From Thiocapsa sp. (GTDB lineage: Bacteria > Pseudomonadota > Gammaproteobacteria > Chromatiales > Chromatiaceae), in assembly GCF_018399035.1 (NCBI RefSeq), contig NZ_CP073760.1:2794001-2858000 (forward strand): a stretch of DNA of 64,000 bases, written 5' to 3'. Of the stretch, positions 27,497 through 36,918 are shown piece after piece; the first letter of the stretch is position 1, and each line of letters starts with the position of its first letter. The position numbers and the translations under genes were made by a program. The notes under the pieces were generated by a model. The model was not told where the DNA came from, did no database searches, and worked only from the letters and a program-made list of their open reading frames with translations.

Positions 27497-28195
27497 TTGA
27501 ACGAGCGATCGATCCTGATCTGGGACCTACCGACCCGCCTCTTTCACTGGCTCCTTGCGTTGCTCGTCGCTGCAGCGTTCGTGACCGGCCTGCAAGGCGG
27601 AAATCTGATGGTTTGGCACGGCCGCATCGGGCTTGTGATCCTGGGCCTGCTCGTCTTCCGCCTCGCCTGGGGCCTTGTCGGATCCACCTACGCGCGATTC
27701 GGACACTTCGTGCGCGGACCCGGCGCGGTGATCGACTACCTGCGCGGTCGGTGGCAGGGCCTCGGACACAGCCCCTTGGCGGCCCTATCCGTGCTTGCCT
27801 TGATCGGCCTGCTGCTGTTTCAGTCGATCAGCGGACTCATGACCAACGACGATATCGCCTTCCGAGGCCCCCTCTACGACCTGGTTTCCAAAGCGACCAG
27901 CAACTGGCTGACCGGGTTGCATCGCCAGAACATCTGGTTGATCGGCGGTCTGGTCGCACTGCACGTCTGCGCAGTTTTCTATTACACGTTGCTGCGTAAG
28001 GACGATCTGATCCGTCCCATGATTCACGGTCGTAAGCGAGTCTCGGGCACGGCGGCGAAACCGGCGACCGGCGGCGGCTGGCTCGCCTTCCTCGCGGCCT
28101 TGGCGGTTGCCTTCGGCGCCGTGTGGATCGCCGACGGCGGGCTTCTTCCGCCACCCCCGCCGCCTCCGCCACCCGGCAGCATCCCGACCTGGTAG
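27497..28195 (+). CDS. Cytochrome b561-family membrane protein
   Basis: A 232-residue di-haem cytochrome b with a TTG start. AAGGAGG (27483-27489) precedes TTG 27497 by 7 bases, and the product then begins at the family N-terminus (WDLPTRLFHWLLAL). Membrane segments lie near 15-32, 38-57, 95-112, 148-167 and 190-208. Candidate haem-ligand His residues are in LFHW, VWHGRIG, LHRQN and ALHVCAV. The family transfers electrons between quinol and soluble cytochromes or hydrogenases. No hydrogenase or c-type cytochrome gene is adjacent, so the partner is unknown. A ten-Pro tract lies near the C-terminus. Confidence 0.85.
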   Translation: MNERSILIWDLPTRLFHWLLALLVAAAFVTGLQGGNLMVWHGRIGLVILGLLVFRLAWGLVGSTYARFGHFVRGPGAVIDYLRGRWQGLGHSPLAALSVLALIGLLLFQSISGLMTNDDIAFRGPLYDLVSKATSNWLTGLHRQNIWLIGGLVALHVCAVFYYTLLRKDDLIRPMIHGRKRVSGTAAKPATGGGWLAFLAALAVAFGAVWIADGGLLPPPPPPPPPGSIPTW

Positions 28196-28345
28196 CGAAG
28201 GTCGACACACCCAGACGCGGCCGTCACCGGCATTTTAGTTGCCCGGCGAACGATGTTCTGGTACTTAAGCGTGTTTTTCGCGGCCGGTCCGGCCGGCCGT
28301 ATCGGGCGCATGCCATCCACGACAAGAGCCTTCGGGAGTACATTC

Positions 28346-28780
28346 ATGGCCGAAGCGAACGCCACTCAAGCCAGCACAGCCGAGTTCGAGCCCTACCGAC
28401 AAGGCGCGGACGAGGACTACATGAGTCCCGAGCAGGAGGCGCATTTTCGCGAGATCCTCTTGGCCTGGAAGAAATCGCTCATGGAAGAGGTCGATCGTAC
28501 CGTACACCACATGCAGGACGAGGCCACCAACTTCCCCGACCCCAACGATCGTGCCACCCAGGAGTCCGAGTTCAGCCTGGAGCTGCGCACCCGCGATCGC
28601 GAGCGCAAGCTGATCAAGAAGATCGACGAGGCGCTCGGTCGAATCGACGACCACGACTACGGCTTCTGCGAGGCCTGCGGGGTCGAGATCGGCATCCGCC
28701 GTCTCGAGGCGAGGCCGACCGCCACACTCTGTATCGACTGCAAGACACTCGACGAGATCCGCGAACGGCAGCGCGGATGA
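28346..28780 (+). CDS. dksA: RNA polymerase-binding transcription factor DksA
   Basis: A 144-residue protein (E. coli 151) that binds the RNA polymerase secondary channel and acts with ppGpp in the stringent response. A coiled coil carries the acidic tip in NFPDPNDRA. The C-terminal C4 zinc finger reads FCEACG ... LCIDCK. GGGAG sits 7 bases before the ATG at 28346. It is followed 31 bases later by gluQ, the conserved dksA-gluQ order. Confidence 0.96.
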   Translation: MAEANATQASTAEFEPYRQGADEDYMSPEQEAHFREILLAWKKSLMEEVDRTVHHMQDEATNFPDPNDRATQESEFSLELRTRDRERKLIKKIDEALGRIDDHDYGFCEACGVEIGIRRLEARPTATLCIDCKTLDEIRERQRG

Positions 28781-28811
28781 TCCCCGATCCGGCGGGACCC
28801 GGATCCCGGTC

Positions 28812-29921
28812 GTGAGGCCGATGCAGGGCCCCGCCGATCCCGGTCCGACCGACGCCCCCGGAGGAAGCGCGTATCGCGGCCGCTTTGCGCCGTCCCCGAC
28901 CGGTCCACTCCATCTCGGCTCGCTGCTCGCCGCCGTGGCCAGCTACGCGGACGCCCGCGCCAATGCGGGCATTTGGCTGGTGCGGATGGAAGACCTCGAC
29001 CGCACGCGCGAGGTTCCCGGGGCGGCCGACCTGATCCTCCGCACCCTGAGCGCGTTCGGTTTCGAGTGGGATGAAGCCGTGATCCATCAAAGCCTTCGGA
29101 CCGACGTCTACCGAGATGCACTCGACACACTCGCGGCTCGGGGTCTGACCTATCCGTGCGGATGCAGCCGCACCGAGGTTGCCCGAGCCGGCCGCACGGG
29201 ACCCGAGGGACCCGTTTACCCCGGCACCTGCCGGGACGGTCTTGCGCTCGGGCGGCGGGCACGCACCGAGCGCTTCCGCACCCCGCCGGGCGCGCTCGCC
29301 TTCGAAGACCGCATCCAGGGACCACAGGAGCAGATCGTCGACGAAGCGGCCGGCGACTTCGTACTGCGGCGCGCCGACGGCATCCACGCCTACCAGCTCG
29401 CCGTCGTCGTCGACGATGCGCTTCAAGGGATCACTCAGGTGGTGCGCGGTGCGGACCTGCTGCTCTCCACGCCCCGCCAGATCCTGCTGCAACGCGCCTT
29501 GGGATTCGGCCAACCCGGCTACGCGCATGCCCCCTTGATCTTGGACGCGCAGGGCCGAAAGCTCAGCAAGTCATTGGCTGCAGCACCGGTCGACGCGCGC
29601 GATCCGCTGCCCGCCTTGCGTACGGCTTGGGCCGTGTTGGGACAAGCCCCGCCGCCAGCGGATCTCCACATCGATGCCTTTTGGACATGGGCCATCCCCG
29701 AGTGGCGGATTGCGCGCATCCCGGCCCGGACCTCGGCCGCATGTCCGAGCGCCTCATCACCGCGGGCGCCCGAGTACTTCGCGCGCCCCTCGAACCCGAG
29801 ACACTCCGATGGCCCTCAAAGCAACCGTCTTCAAGGCGCAGATCCAGATCAGCGACATGGACCGTCACTATTACGAGAGCCACACACTGACCCTGGCCCG
29901 GCACCCGTCCGAGACCGATGA
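28812..29921 (+). CDS. gluQ: Glutamyl-Q tRNA(Asp) synthetase
   Basis: A tRNA-synthetase paralogue that attaches glutamate to queuosine of tRNA(Asp). Signature sequences are GRFAPSPTGPLHLGSLLAA (HIGH-type) and GRKLSKS (KMSKS-type), with zinc ligands in YPCGCSR and YPGTC. The start is GTG 28812; ATG 28821 is an alternative. The frame runs to 369 residues, whereas the family is about 290-310. The last roughly 38 residues overlap yaeQ in another frame and are low-complexity Ser/Pro/Arg, suggesting loss of the original stop. Confidence 0.9.
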   Translation: MRPMQGPADPGPTDAPGGSAYRGRFAPSPTGPLHLGSLLAAVASYADARANAGIWLVRMEDLDRTREVPGAADLILRTLSAFGFEWDEAVIHQSLRTDVYRDALDTLAARGLTYPCGCSRTEVARAGRTGPEGPVYPGTCRDGLALGRRARTERFRTPPGALAFEDRIQGPQEQIVDEAAGDFVLRRADGIHAYQLAVVVDDALQGITQVVRGADLLLSTPRQILLQRALGFGQPGYAHAPLILDAQGRKLSKSLAAAPVDARDPLPALRTAWAVLGQAPPPADLHIDAFWTWAIPEWRIARIPARTSAACPSASSPRAPEYFARPSNPRHSDGPQSNRLQGADPDQRHGPSLLREPHTDPGPAPVRDR

Positions 29922-30348
29922 GCGGATGATGGTGAGGCTGCTCGCCTTTTCACTCTATGCCGACCCGCAGCTCGCCTTCACCAAGGGGCTGAGCGCAGAC
30001 GACGAGCCGGACCTGTGGCAACGCAGCCTGAGCGGCGAGATCGAGCGCTGGATCGAGGTGGGACAACCCGAGGAGCGGCGCCTGCGCAAGGCGAGCGGTC
30101 GCGCGCGCGAGGTGGTGGTGATCACCTACGCCGGGCGCGCGGCGGATCTGTGGTGGGAGCAGAACAGCGCAGGTCTCGGGCGCCTTCGCAACCTCCGGGT
30201 GCTCGATCTGAGCAGCAGCGAGAGTCAGGCCCTGAGCCGCTTGGCCGAGCGCTCGATGGATCTGCAATGCACCATCGACGGTGGCGAGGTGTGGATCGGC
30301 AACGCTCGGGAGACGGTCGCGCTGACTCCGCGTCTGCGCCAGGTCTGA
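29809..30348 (+). CDS. yaeQ: YaeQ family protein
   Basis: A 179-residue YaeQ protein (MALKATVFKAQIQISDMDRHYY, HPSETDERMMVRLLAFS, EIERWIEVGQP). The family adopts a PD-(D/E)XK nuclease-like fold, and its biochemical role is unsettled. The start lies inside the 3' end of the gluQ frame (113-base overlap), so the two genes are probably co-expressed. It is followed by a GTTGTC hairpin element rather than a conventional terminator. Confidence 0.9.
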   Translation: MALKATVFKAQIQISDMDRHYYESHTLTLARHPSETDERMMVRLLAFSLYADPQLAFTKGLSADDEPDLWQRSLSGEIERWIEVGQPEERRLRKASGRAREVVVITYAGRAADLWWEQNSAGLGRLRNLRVLDLSSSESQALSRLAERSMDLQCTIDGGEVWIGNARETVALTPRLRQV

Positions 30349-30393
30349 GCGCACCGAGGGCGTGCAACTTTAAACGGGCGGGACCCTTGCCTC

Positions 30394-30508
<115 letters not shown>

Positions 30509-30640
30509 TGTCTTGTGACAGTGTGTTCGGGATTCGCGGGGTAAGGGACTCAACAGGAGGGGCCAGGCCGGAGCACGCAGGCTCCGGGCATGACCCCGAC
30601 GACTCGGAGCGACAGCCCGGCTGCCGGGCCCGTCGCGCCG

Positions 30641-31516
30641 TTATTGTTGCCCGAAGGCCCGCAGATAGGCCGAGAAGCGCTCCCCGACCTCCGGGTGCGC
30701 CAAGCCGAACTCCACATTCGCCTGGAGATAGCCGAGCTTGCTGCCGCAATCGTAGCGCTTGCCCTGGAAGGGATAGGCGATCACCGGCTCGTCCTCGAGG
30801 AGGGCAGCGATCGCATCGGTCAACTGGATCTCCCCGCCCGCACCTTCCCGGGTCTGCTCGAGCTTCTCGAAGATCTTGGGCGTCAGAAGATACCGTCCGA
30901 CGACCGCCAGATTCGAAGGCGCATCGGCCGGGGCCGGCTTCTCGACGATCGAGACGACCCGCAGCTCTCCGTCCGGACCGGGCTCGACCTTCACGATGCC
31001 GTACTTGTTGGTCTCCTCGCGCGGGACCTCCTGGACACTCAGTACGCTGCAGCCGAACCGCTCGTAAACGTCGGACATCTGCTCGACCACGCCCTTGCCT
31101 TGAGAGTGGATCAGGTCGTCGGCCAGCAAGACGGCAAACGGCTCGTCGCCCACGACGGACTTGGCACAGAGTACGGCGTGCCCGAGACCGAGGGCCTCGG
31201 CTTGGCGCACATAGATGCAGGTCACACTCGGCGGCATCACGTTCTGAACGATGTCAAGGAGTTGCAGCTTGCCGGAGCTCTTGAGCTCCGCCTCGAGCTC
31301 GTAGGCCTTGTCGAAATGATCTTCGATCGAGCGCTTGTTGCGGCCCGTAATGAAGACCAACTGAGTCACACCGGCGGTCTCGGCCTCCTCGGCTGCGTAT
31401 TGGATCAGGGGCTTGTCGACGATCGACATCATCTCCTTGGGGCTCGCCTTGGTGGCCGGAAGGAACCGGGTCCCGAGTCCGGCGACCGGGAACACTGCCT
31501 TTCGAATCTTCGCCAT
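30641..31516 (-). CDS. galU: UTP-glucose-1-phosphate uridylyltransferase
   Basis: A 291-residue enzyme making UDP-glucose for LPS, exopolysaccharide and trehalose. The nucleotide-binding [20 protein letters not shown] is at the N-terminus, and [19 protein letters not shown] is conserved. The start at 31516 has AAGGAG 9 bases upstream and is preferred over 31543. It is the third gene of the lapB-pyrF-galU run, 97 bases after pyrF. Confidence 0.95.
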   Translation of the reverse strand: MAKIRKAVFPVAGLGTRFLPATKASPKEMMSIVDKPLIQYAAEEAETAGVTQLVFITGRNKRSIEDHFDKAYELEAELKSSGKLQLLDIVQNVMPPSVTCIYVRQAEALGLGHAVLCAKSVVGDEPFAVLLADDLIHSQGKGVVEQMSDVYERFGCSVLSVQEVPREETNKYGIVKVEPGPDGELRVVSIVEKPAPADAPSNLAVVGRYLLTPKIFEKLEQTREGAGGEIQLTDAIAALLEDEPVIAYPFQGKRYDCGSKLGYLQANVEFGLAHPEVGERFSAYLRAFGQQ

Positions 31517-31613
31517 CGCGTCTTCTCCTTCAAGATCGTTCAATGTGAGCAGGCAGCTCGGACCAGGACCGAGATGCGCGGTTGAGACAGGTCATGCCGG
31601 AGTCGGGAGCACG

Positions 31614-32312
31614 TCAGGCCATAAGCGAATCCTCGATGGCCCGCAGCGCAGCCAAGGGATCCTCCGCCGCGGTGATCGGGCGCCCGATAACCAGGTCGTT
31701 CGCACCGGCTGCGAGGGCTTCGCGCGGTGTCATCACACGCACCTGGTCACCGAGCGAAGCACCGGCGGGCCTGACGCCCGGTGTAACCAGCCGAAAATCA
31801 GGACCCTGCGCCGCGCGCACCGCAGCTGCCTCCAAGGGCGAGCAGACCACGCCGTCGAGACCCGCGGCATGCCCGAGGGCTGCGAGCGCGAGCACCCGTT
31901 CGCCCGGCTCGCCGGGACAGCCGACCGCGCTCAGATCCTCACGGTTCAGACTGGTGAGCAAGGTCACGCCGATCAGCAACGGCCGTCTCGACATGGCATC
32001 GAGTCGCGTGCGCGCCGCCTCGATCATCCGGGTCCCGCCGGAGATATGCAGGTTCACCATCCAAACCCCGAGATCCGCCGCGGCAGCACAAGCACCCGCG
32101 ACCGTGTTGGGGATATCGTGAAATTTCAGGTCGAGAAAGACCTCGAACCCGCGAGACTGCAACGCCTCGACGAACACCGGCCCGCATCGCGTGAACAGCT
32201 CCTTGCCGACCTTCAGCCGGCAGCGCGTCGGATCGAGCCGCTCGACCAGAGCAAGCGCTTCGGCCTCGCTCGCGAAATCGAGCGCTACGATAATGCGTTT
32301 GGATTGCGTCAC
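31614..32312 (-). CDS. pyrF: Orotidine 5'-phosphate decarboxylase
   Basis: A 232-residue TIM-barrel enzyme of the last UMP biosynthesis step. IIVALDFAS is at the N-terminus. The catalytic Asp/Lys array is [11 protein letters not shown], and VTPGVRPAG with GRPI bind phosphate. It follows lapB, as in E. coli and many relatives (gap 147 bp). Confidence 0.96.
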   Translation of the reverse strand: MTQSKRIIVALDFASEAEALALVERLDPTRCRLKVGKELFTRCGPVFVEALQSRGFEVFLDLKFHDIPNTVAGACAAAADLGVWMVNLHISGGTRMIEAARTRLDAMSRRPLLIGVTLLTSLNREDLSAVGCPGEPGERVLALAALGHAAGLDGVVCSPLEAAAVRAAQGPDFRLVTPGVRPAGASLGDQVRVMTPREALAAGANDLVIGRPITAAEDPLAALRAIEDSLMA

Positions 32313-32459
32313 GTCCGGTCCTCGTGTGCTTGATCAGGGTTCCGCGCCCGGTATCCCGGACCGCTCGGCAGCTCAGGGTCCGACGACCCACGGCCGATCC
32401 CCGCTGCGCCGAGCGTGCGAGCCGTGGCGGAGGAGATCCCGTGCGCACCCCTCGCAGGG

Positions 32460-33662
32460 TCAGGCAAGACGTCGCTCATGCAGCACCTCCTCGCCGATAA
32501 TCGGCTCGGGCTGAACGGGAACGACACTTCCCCAGGAGCGGCAGCTAGGACACTGCCAATGCAGCGAGCGCGCCTCGAAACCGCAGTGTTCGCAGCGATA
32601 AACCGCCTGCCGCGCGAGCAAATGCCGCGTCACCTCCAAGACGACTCGCATCCGTTCGACCGAAAAACCCTGCACCTGCGACGGCCCTTCGACCTGCAGC
32701 TCGAAGAGACGCTCGAGTACGGCCAAATCCGCATGCCGGGTCAGATAACGCGTCAGCAGATCCATGGCAGCCTCCTTGCCGCGGCTCTGGGCGACGACAT
32801 CGCTGAGACCGAGCGTCAATGCCGGACTTGAATGCCGCTGGGCCAAGTCTTCCAGAACCGCGGGCACATCGTCGCGTCCAAGGTACCGCAAGGCATCGAT
32901 CAGCTCGGGCAGGATCTCAGGGACATACGATGCGCGCTGCTCCGCCACGTGCGTAAAGAGCGCCAACGCACGCTGCGGATCGCCGTCTTCCAGCGCGGCA
33001 CGACCCTCGAGCATGGTGGCGCGGACGCACTCCGGATCCGCCTCCCGAGCCAGGTGCAGCTGTGACATCGCACGCGCCGCATCGCCGCAGCGCCGAGCAT
33101 CCTCGGCCAGCTCGCAATGGTAGTGGCCGATCGCGACCCTGATGGATGGATCGTTCGCCGGCTCGAGCAGCTCGGCGACCTCCAGGCAGTGTGCCCAGTC
33201 GCGCTCCTGCTCGTAGAGCTCGCGCAGACTCTGGAGCGCACGCCGGCGGTGCAACCCGAGACCGACCAGCTCCTGAAACAGGCATTCGGCCCGGTCCAAC
33301 AAGCCTGCACGCATGTAGTCCTGGCCAAGCTCGAAGAGGGCATCACCGCGCTGCTCCGCGGCCAGATTCTTCCGGGCGATCAGGTTCTGGTGAATACGAA
33401 TCGCCCGGTCGACCTCGCCGCGACGTCGAAACAGACTGCCGAGCGCGAGGTGGGTCTCGACGGTCTCCCCGTCGACCTCGACAAGCTCCAGGAACATGTC
33501 GATGGCCTTATCCGGCTGCTCCTCGACAAGATAATTCAGACCCCGCAGGAATGCGGGGTGAGGTGGCGATCCACGGCTGCGTCGAACCGGCGTGCCGCGA
33601 CGCGCGACCCACCACCCGGAGGCCGCCGCAACAGGCAGAAGTAGAAAGAGGAGCTCGATCAC
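32460..33662 (-). CDS. lapB: Lipopolysaccharide assembly protein B
   Basis: A 400-residue inner-membrane-anchored TPR protein (E. coli 389) that with FtsH and YejM tunes LpxC turnover and LPS synthesis. It starts at GTG 33662, giving an N-terminal anchor IELLFLLLPVAAASGWW. Multiple TPRs follow (LNYLVEEQPDKAIDMF), and a C-terminal rubredoxin-like zinc ribbon reads YRCEHCGF ... WQCPSC. The frame upstream of 33662 lacks family similarity and overlaps an opposite-strand gene. lapA is not next to it. Confidence 0.93.
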   Translation of the reverse strand: MIELLFLLLPVAAASGWWVARRGTPVRRSRGSPPHPAFLRGLNYLVEEQPDKAIDMFLELVEVDGETVETHLALGSLFRRRGEVDRAIRIHQNLIARKNLAAEQRGDALFELGQDYMRAGLLDRAECLFQELVGLGLHRRRALQSLRELYEQERDWAHCLEVAELLEPANDPSIRVAIGHYHCELAEDARRCGDAARAMSQLHLAREADPECVRATMLEGRAALEDGDPQRALALFTHVAEQRASYVPEILPELIDALRYLGRDDVPAVLEDLAQRHSSPALTLGLSDVVAQSRGKEAAMDLLTRYLTRHADLAVLERLFELQVEGPSQVQGFSVERMRVVLEVTRHLLARQAVYRCEHCGFEARSLHWQCPSCRSWGSVVPVQPEPIIGEEVLHERRLA

Positions 33663-33921
33663 GGGCGCCACCGACGGCGCAGTAGAACGGATGGGACGTC
33701 TCCGCCAAGGACGAAGCCACGACCGCTCTGATATGCTGATTCGGGTAAACTGATCACGCCGAGAATGATACAGGCAACCCGCCCGGCCCGCATGAGGAAG
33801 CCGAGCGGATCGGCGACCGACGGAGCGCGCCCGGGTTGGGCATCCGGCCCGAGCCCCAATCTTAAAGCAGGAGCGTCGAGCCGACGGGCGCCCTGAACAG
33901 TCGGCACAGCAACCAGGAGTC

Positions 33922-34641
33922 ATGAGCGTGCAGGAATTCTCAGGGAAAACCGTTGCCGTCACCGGCGCCGCGGGAAATCTGGGCCGTGCCACGGCACTTG
34001 CCTTCGCCCGCCGCGGCGCCCGACTGGCCCTGATCGACCTGGATCCCGATGCCTTGCAGTCGGCGCAGAACGCCCTGCCCGAGGGATGCGAGTCGGCTAT
34101 TTTTGCAACCGACCTCTTGGATCCTCCCGCAGTGGCGGCCATGATCGGCGGCGTGACAGACCGCTTCGGCGCCCTTCATGTCCTCGCGAATATCGCCGGC
34201 GGCTTTGCGATGGGGCCGGCCATCGACGAGACGACCGATGCACAGTGGGATTCCTTGATGGATCTGAACCTGCGTAGCGTCTTCAACTGCTGCCGGGCAG
34301 CGATACCCCGGATCCCGGACGGGAGCGGCGGGCGCATCGTCAACATTTCCGCCCGAGCGGCCACTCGCGGGGCCGGGCACATGGGACCCTATTGCGTCTC
34401 CAAGGCCGCCGTCATTACCCTGACCGAGAGCCTCGCCGAGGAGCTGAAGCAGCACGGGATTACCGTCAACTGTGTTCTGCCCGGAACCCTAAACACCCCG
34501 CAAAATCGCGCCGCCATGCCGGATGCAGACCACGACACTTGGGTTCCTCTGGATGCACTCGCCGATGTCATCCTCTTTCTGGCCTCGGATGCCGCACGCT
34601 GCGTGACCGGCGCCGCGGTGCCGGTCTACGGACGGAGCTGA
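33922..34641 (+). CDS. Short-chain dehydrogenase/reductase
   Basis: A 239-residue classical SDR. The cofactor motif is TGAAGNLG, with NIAG, catalytic Ser in VNISARAA, and YCVSK (Tyr and Lys). Asp in ALIDLD after the second strand suggests NAD(H) preference. The substrate cannot be inferred. The stop overlaps the next start (TGATG), coupling it to a small secreted protein. No obvious gene or repeat lies in the 259-bp spacer between it and lapB. Confidence 0.85.
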   Translation: MSVQEFSGKTVAVTGAAGNLGRATALAFARRGARLALIDLDPDALQSAQNALPEGCESAIFATDLLDPPAVAAMIGGVTDRFGALHVLANIAGGFAMGPAIDETTDAQWDSLMDLNLRSVFNCCRAAIPRIPDGSGGRIVNISARAATRGAGHMGPYCVSKAAVITLTESLAEELKQHGITVNCVLPGTLNTPQNRAAMPDADHDTWVPLDALADVILFLASDAARCVTGAAVPVYGRS

Positions 34642-35153
34642 TGCGCGCCCTGTACTCTCAACCACAAGGACAGAGCAGAGACCCTCAGGCCCGATCGGAA
34701 GACCGACCGGATCGGCCGAGCAACCGGAGAGGCCCGCTTCGCCGTTGTGCAGCCGCAGTGCTCCTCATGGTGGGTCTCGGGGCGGGCCTCGGCATCGAAG
34801 GCGCCGCAGCAGCACCTCTGGACGAGGAGACCAAACAGCTTCTGATCGAAGCTGTCGAGGCCGCCTACGCGGTGGATCTCTACCACTCGCGTTGCCGCAG
34901 CGACGGCTCCAACCGTCGCACCGAGAACCTCAACAAGCTGCTCGCCAGCCGCATGCGCATGACCGTGCTGCGGGTCCAGGACGACGTCTTTCCCGAGCGC
35001 AATTATCGCAAGGTCCAGGAACGCCTTCAGCGCGAGTTCCTGGAGATACTCAACGAGAACGGCGGGTGCGCCGGGGTGAAAGAGTCGGAGCTCCCCGTGG
35101 AGTTTCGAGCGCGTTACGATGAAAAGATGCGTGCGATCGAAGCTCTTCCTTAA
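34641..35153 (+). CDS. Hypothetical exported protein
   Basis: A 170-residue protein I do not recognise. A basic N-terminal stretch of about 35 residues precedes a hydrophobic segment (AAAVLLMVGLGAGLGIEGAAAAP, about 36-58 including flanks), consistent with a long signal peptide or anchor. The mature part is helical and charged with only two cysteines (SRCRSD and GGCAG), which could form a disulfide. The start overlaps the SDR stop; a later in-frame Met before the hydrophobic segment is less likely. It is convergent with the HBM/HAMP gene, 17 bases away. Confidence 0.6.
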   Translation: MRALYSQPQGQSRDPQARSEDRPDRPSNRRGPLRRCAAAVLLMVGLGAGLGIEGAAAAPLDEETKQLLIEAVEAAYAVDLYHSRCRSDGSNRRTENLNKLLASRMRMTVLRVQDDVFPERNYRKVQERLQREFLEILNENGGCAGVKESELPVEFRARYDEKMRAIEALP

Positions 35154-35170
35154 CACGACGCGGCCGACTC

Positions 35171-36586
35171 TCAGCGCGTCGGGTCGGGCGCGGTGCCTTC
35201 GTGCCGATCCGCTGGACCCCACGACTCCGCTTGGAGGATCTGCGACAGCGCCGACACGCCCGCCGCGGCCTCCTTGAGCCTCTTCACATCGGCCGAGGAA
35301 AGGTTTGCTCCGGATTGCGGAAGATGCGCGACGAGTCCCTGGATCATTGCGCTGTTGCGCTTGATCCCGTCGCGAACGGCCAGGATGGAGGCGAGTCGGG
35401 CGTCGACGGCCAAACGCAGCTCGGTTGCCGCGCGCACGCACTCGCGCGCCTCGCCTGCGGAATGAAGATCACGCAGGGCCACCGCCTCGCGCATCGCACT
35501 GCGCCACCAGTTGACGAAGGTCGATTTATGATCGGCCAGCACATTGAGCGAAGCGGCCATGGCGTCGATTTCGTCGCGCGCACCGGGCACCGTCGGGATG
35601 CGTTCGCGGGGCGTCTCGGTGGTCATGCGATCGAGCAGCCCTGCGATCTCGCGCACCGGACGGACGATCCTCGAGGTGATCATCACGGCGAAGAGCGCCC
35701 CGAGGAGGGTCGCCCCGAGCGCGATCAACAGGTTGATCCGCGCCCGCGCGGCCGCGCTATCCGCGATCGCATCGGTCATCGACGTCATCAGCCGACGGGC
35801 TTCGATAAGGTTGGCCTCGACCAGCGGCCTGATGCGTCCGACTGCAACGTCCATGGCGTCCGCGAGCACCTCGATCCGGCGGTCCTGCTCGACCAGCGCA
35901 TGAAAATCGCGCCCGTAAGCCGCGAGGCGCTCGGTCAACGCCTCGCGCTGCGGATCGGCGATCGGGGCCTGCATCACGCGCTCGGCGGTGTTTGCCAGGA
36001 TCGCGTCCACCATCGCGACATAGGTCGGGGCGCCGCGCAGCAGATAATCCTTCTCGCGACGCCGCAGCTGGAGAATCGCAACCTCGAAATCCGTCGTCTG
36101 CTCAAGCGATCCAGCCAGCGCCTCCAGCTCATGCGCGGTCCGACGAAACGCGCCCTGCAGTCCGCTGTTCTCGTCGAGCCCTTTGACCCGCCATGCCTCG
36201 ACGACCGCCTCGAAGCTCGACAGATAGTCGGCAACCAACGCTCGAATCTCGGTCGCTGCCTGCTGCGAGGTCTCGTCGAGACGCGCGAGTCCGGCGGCCT
36301 TGGCCTCCAAGGCAGCTGCTTCGCGTGTCACCTGCGCAACCGCACCGAGATCTCGTGTCGTGAGAAACGCGGACTGAGCCGCGCGGATGGCACCGAGCCG
36401 CCGCTCGATGCCGAAGGCATAGGACTGGCGTGCACCGTAGAGCGCGTGGAGACGCTCGTAGTCCGCACTCAGGCGCGCCAGGGCCACCTGGTCGTGAACG
36501 ATGACCCCGAGAAAGATCAGGATCACCAGACCGAAACCCAGCCCGATCTTCTCACCGATACGCAATCTGCTCGCGAGTCTGTTCAC
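35171..36586 (-). CDS. Membrane protein with HBM sensor and HAMP domain, no recognised output domain
   Basis: A 471-residue protein: TM1 about 13-31, a periplasmic four-helix-type region (about 35-280) containing LRRREKDYLLRG, typical of helical bimodular (HBM) chemoreceptor sensors, TM2 about 284-304, and HAMP about 304-356. The final 115 residues are helical but match neither the methyl-accepting signalling hairpin nor a kinase, cyclase or EAL domain in any way I can see. It could be a chemoreceptor that lost its signalling tip or a sensor with a novel output. No che genes are near. Confidence 0.7.
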   Translation of the reverse strand: MNRLASRLRIGEKIGLGFGLVILIFLGVIVHDQVALARLSADYERLHALYGARQSYAFGIERRLGAIRAAQSAFLTTRDLGAVAQVTREAAALEAKAAGLARLDETSQQAATEIRALVADYLSSFEAVVEAWRVKGLDENSGLQGAFRRTAHELEALAGSLEQTTDFEVAILQLRRREKDYLLRGAPTYVAMVDAILANTAERVMQAPIADPQREALTERLAAYGRDFHALVEQDRRIEVLADAMDVAVGRIRPLVEANLIEARRLMTSMTDAIADSAAARARINLLIALGATLLGALFAVMITSRIVRPVREIAGLLDRMTTETPRERIPTVPGARDEIDAMAASLNVLADHKSTFVNWWRSAMREAVALRDLHSAGEARECVRAATELRLAVDARLASILAVRDGIKRNSAMIQGLVAHLPQSGANLSSADVKRLKEAAAGVSALSQILQAESWGPADRHEGTAPDPTR

Positions 36587-36660
36587 CCTGCCTCCCGGGC
36601 CTGATACGGCCGGTCAAACCCCCGTGTCTCAACCGATCGGACGCCAGCTTACCCTAACCC

Positions 36661-36773
36661 GGCAGAGCCGGAACCAAGAAACGTCGTCGAAAGCTCTGCT
36701 CGTTGTCGTTGTCGTTGTCGTTGTCGGATTCCGGACGAAAACGACAACGACAACGAAAAACTCTGCGACGGTT
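36661..36773. repeat. GTTGTC hexamer array (4 copies) in an inverted-repeat element
   Basis: Left flank GCAGAGCCGGAACCA, four GTTGTC units (36702-36725), loop, then GACAAC units (about 36742-36754). It lies in the 332-bp gap between divergent genes; the rest of the gap shows no ORF I can support. Confidence 0.85.
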
Positions 36774-36918
36774 TGTTCAAGACGTGCTGCGACAGGGTCG
36801 CCTGCCGAGCGTTGCGCAGCCAGCGCGCGGTTGATGCCTATCGGCAGGAATGCGACGCTTGGGCCATCGCGCGGATCCTGCATCACGACTCAGACCCGGA
36901 GGGTCATTCAAACAGCCC

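Noticed and set aside
27497..28195. Calling the b561 protein a hydrogenase cytochrome subunit.
   Set aside because: No hydrogenase structural or maturation genes are near, and the family covers many electron partners.
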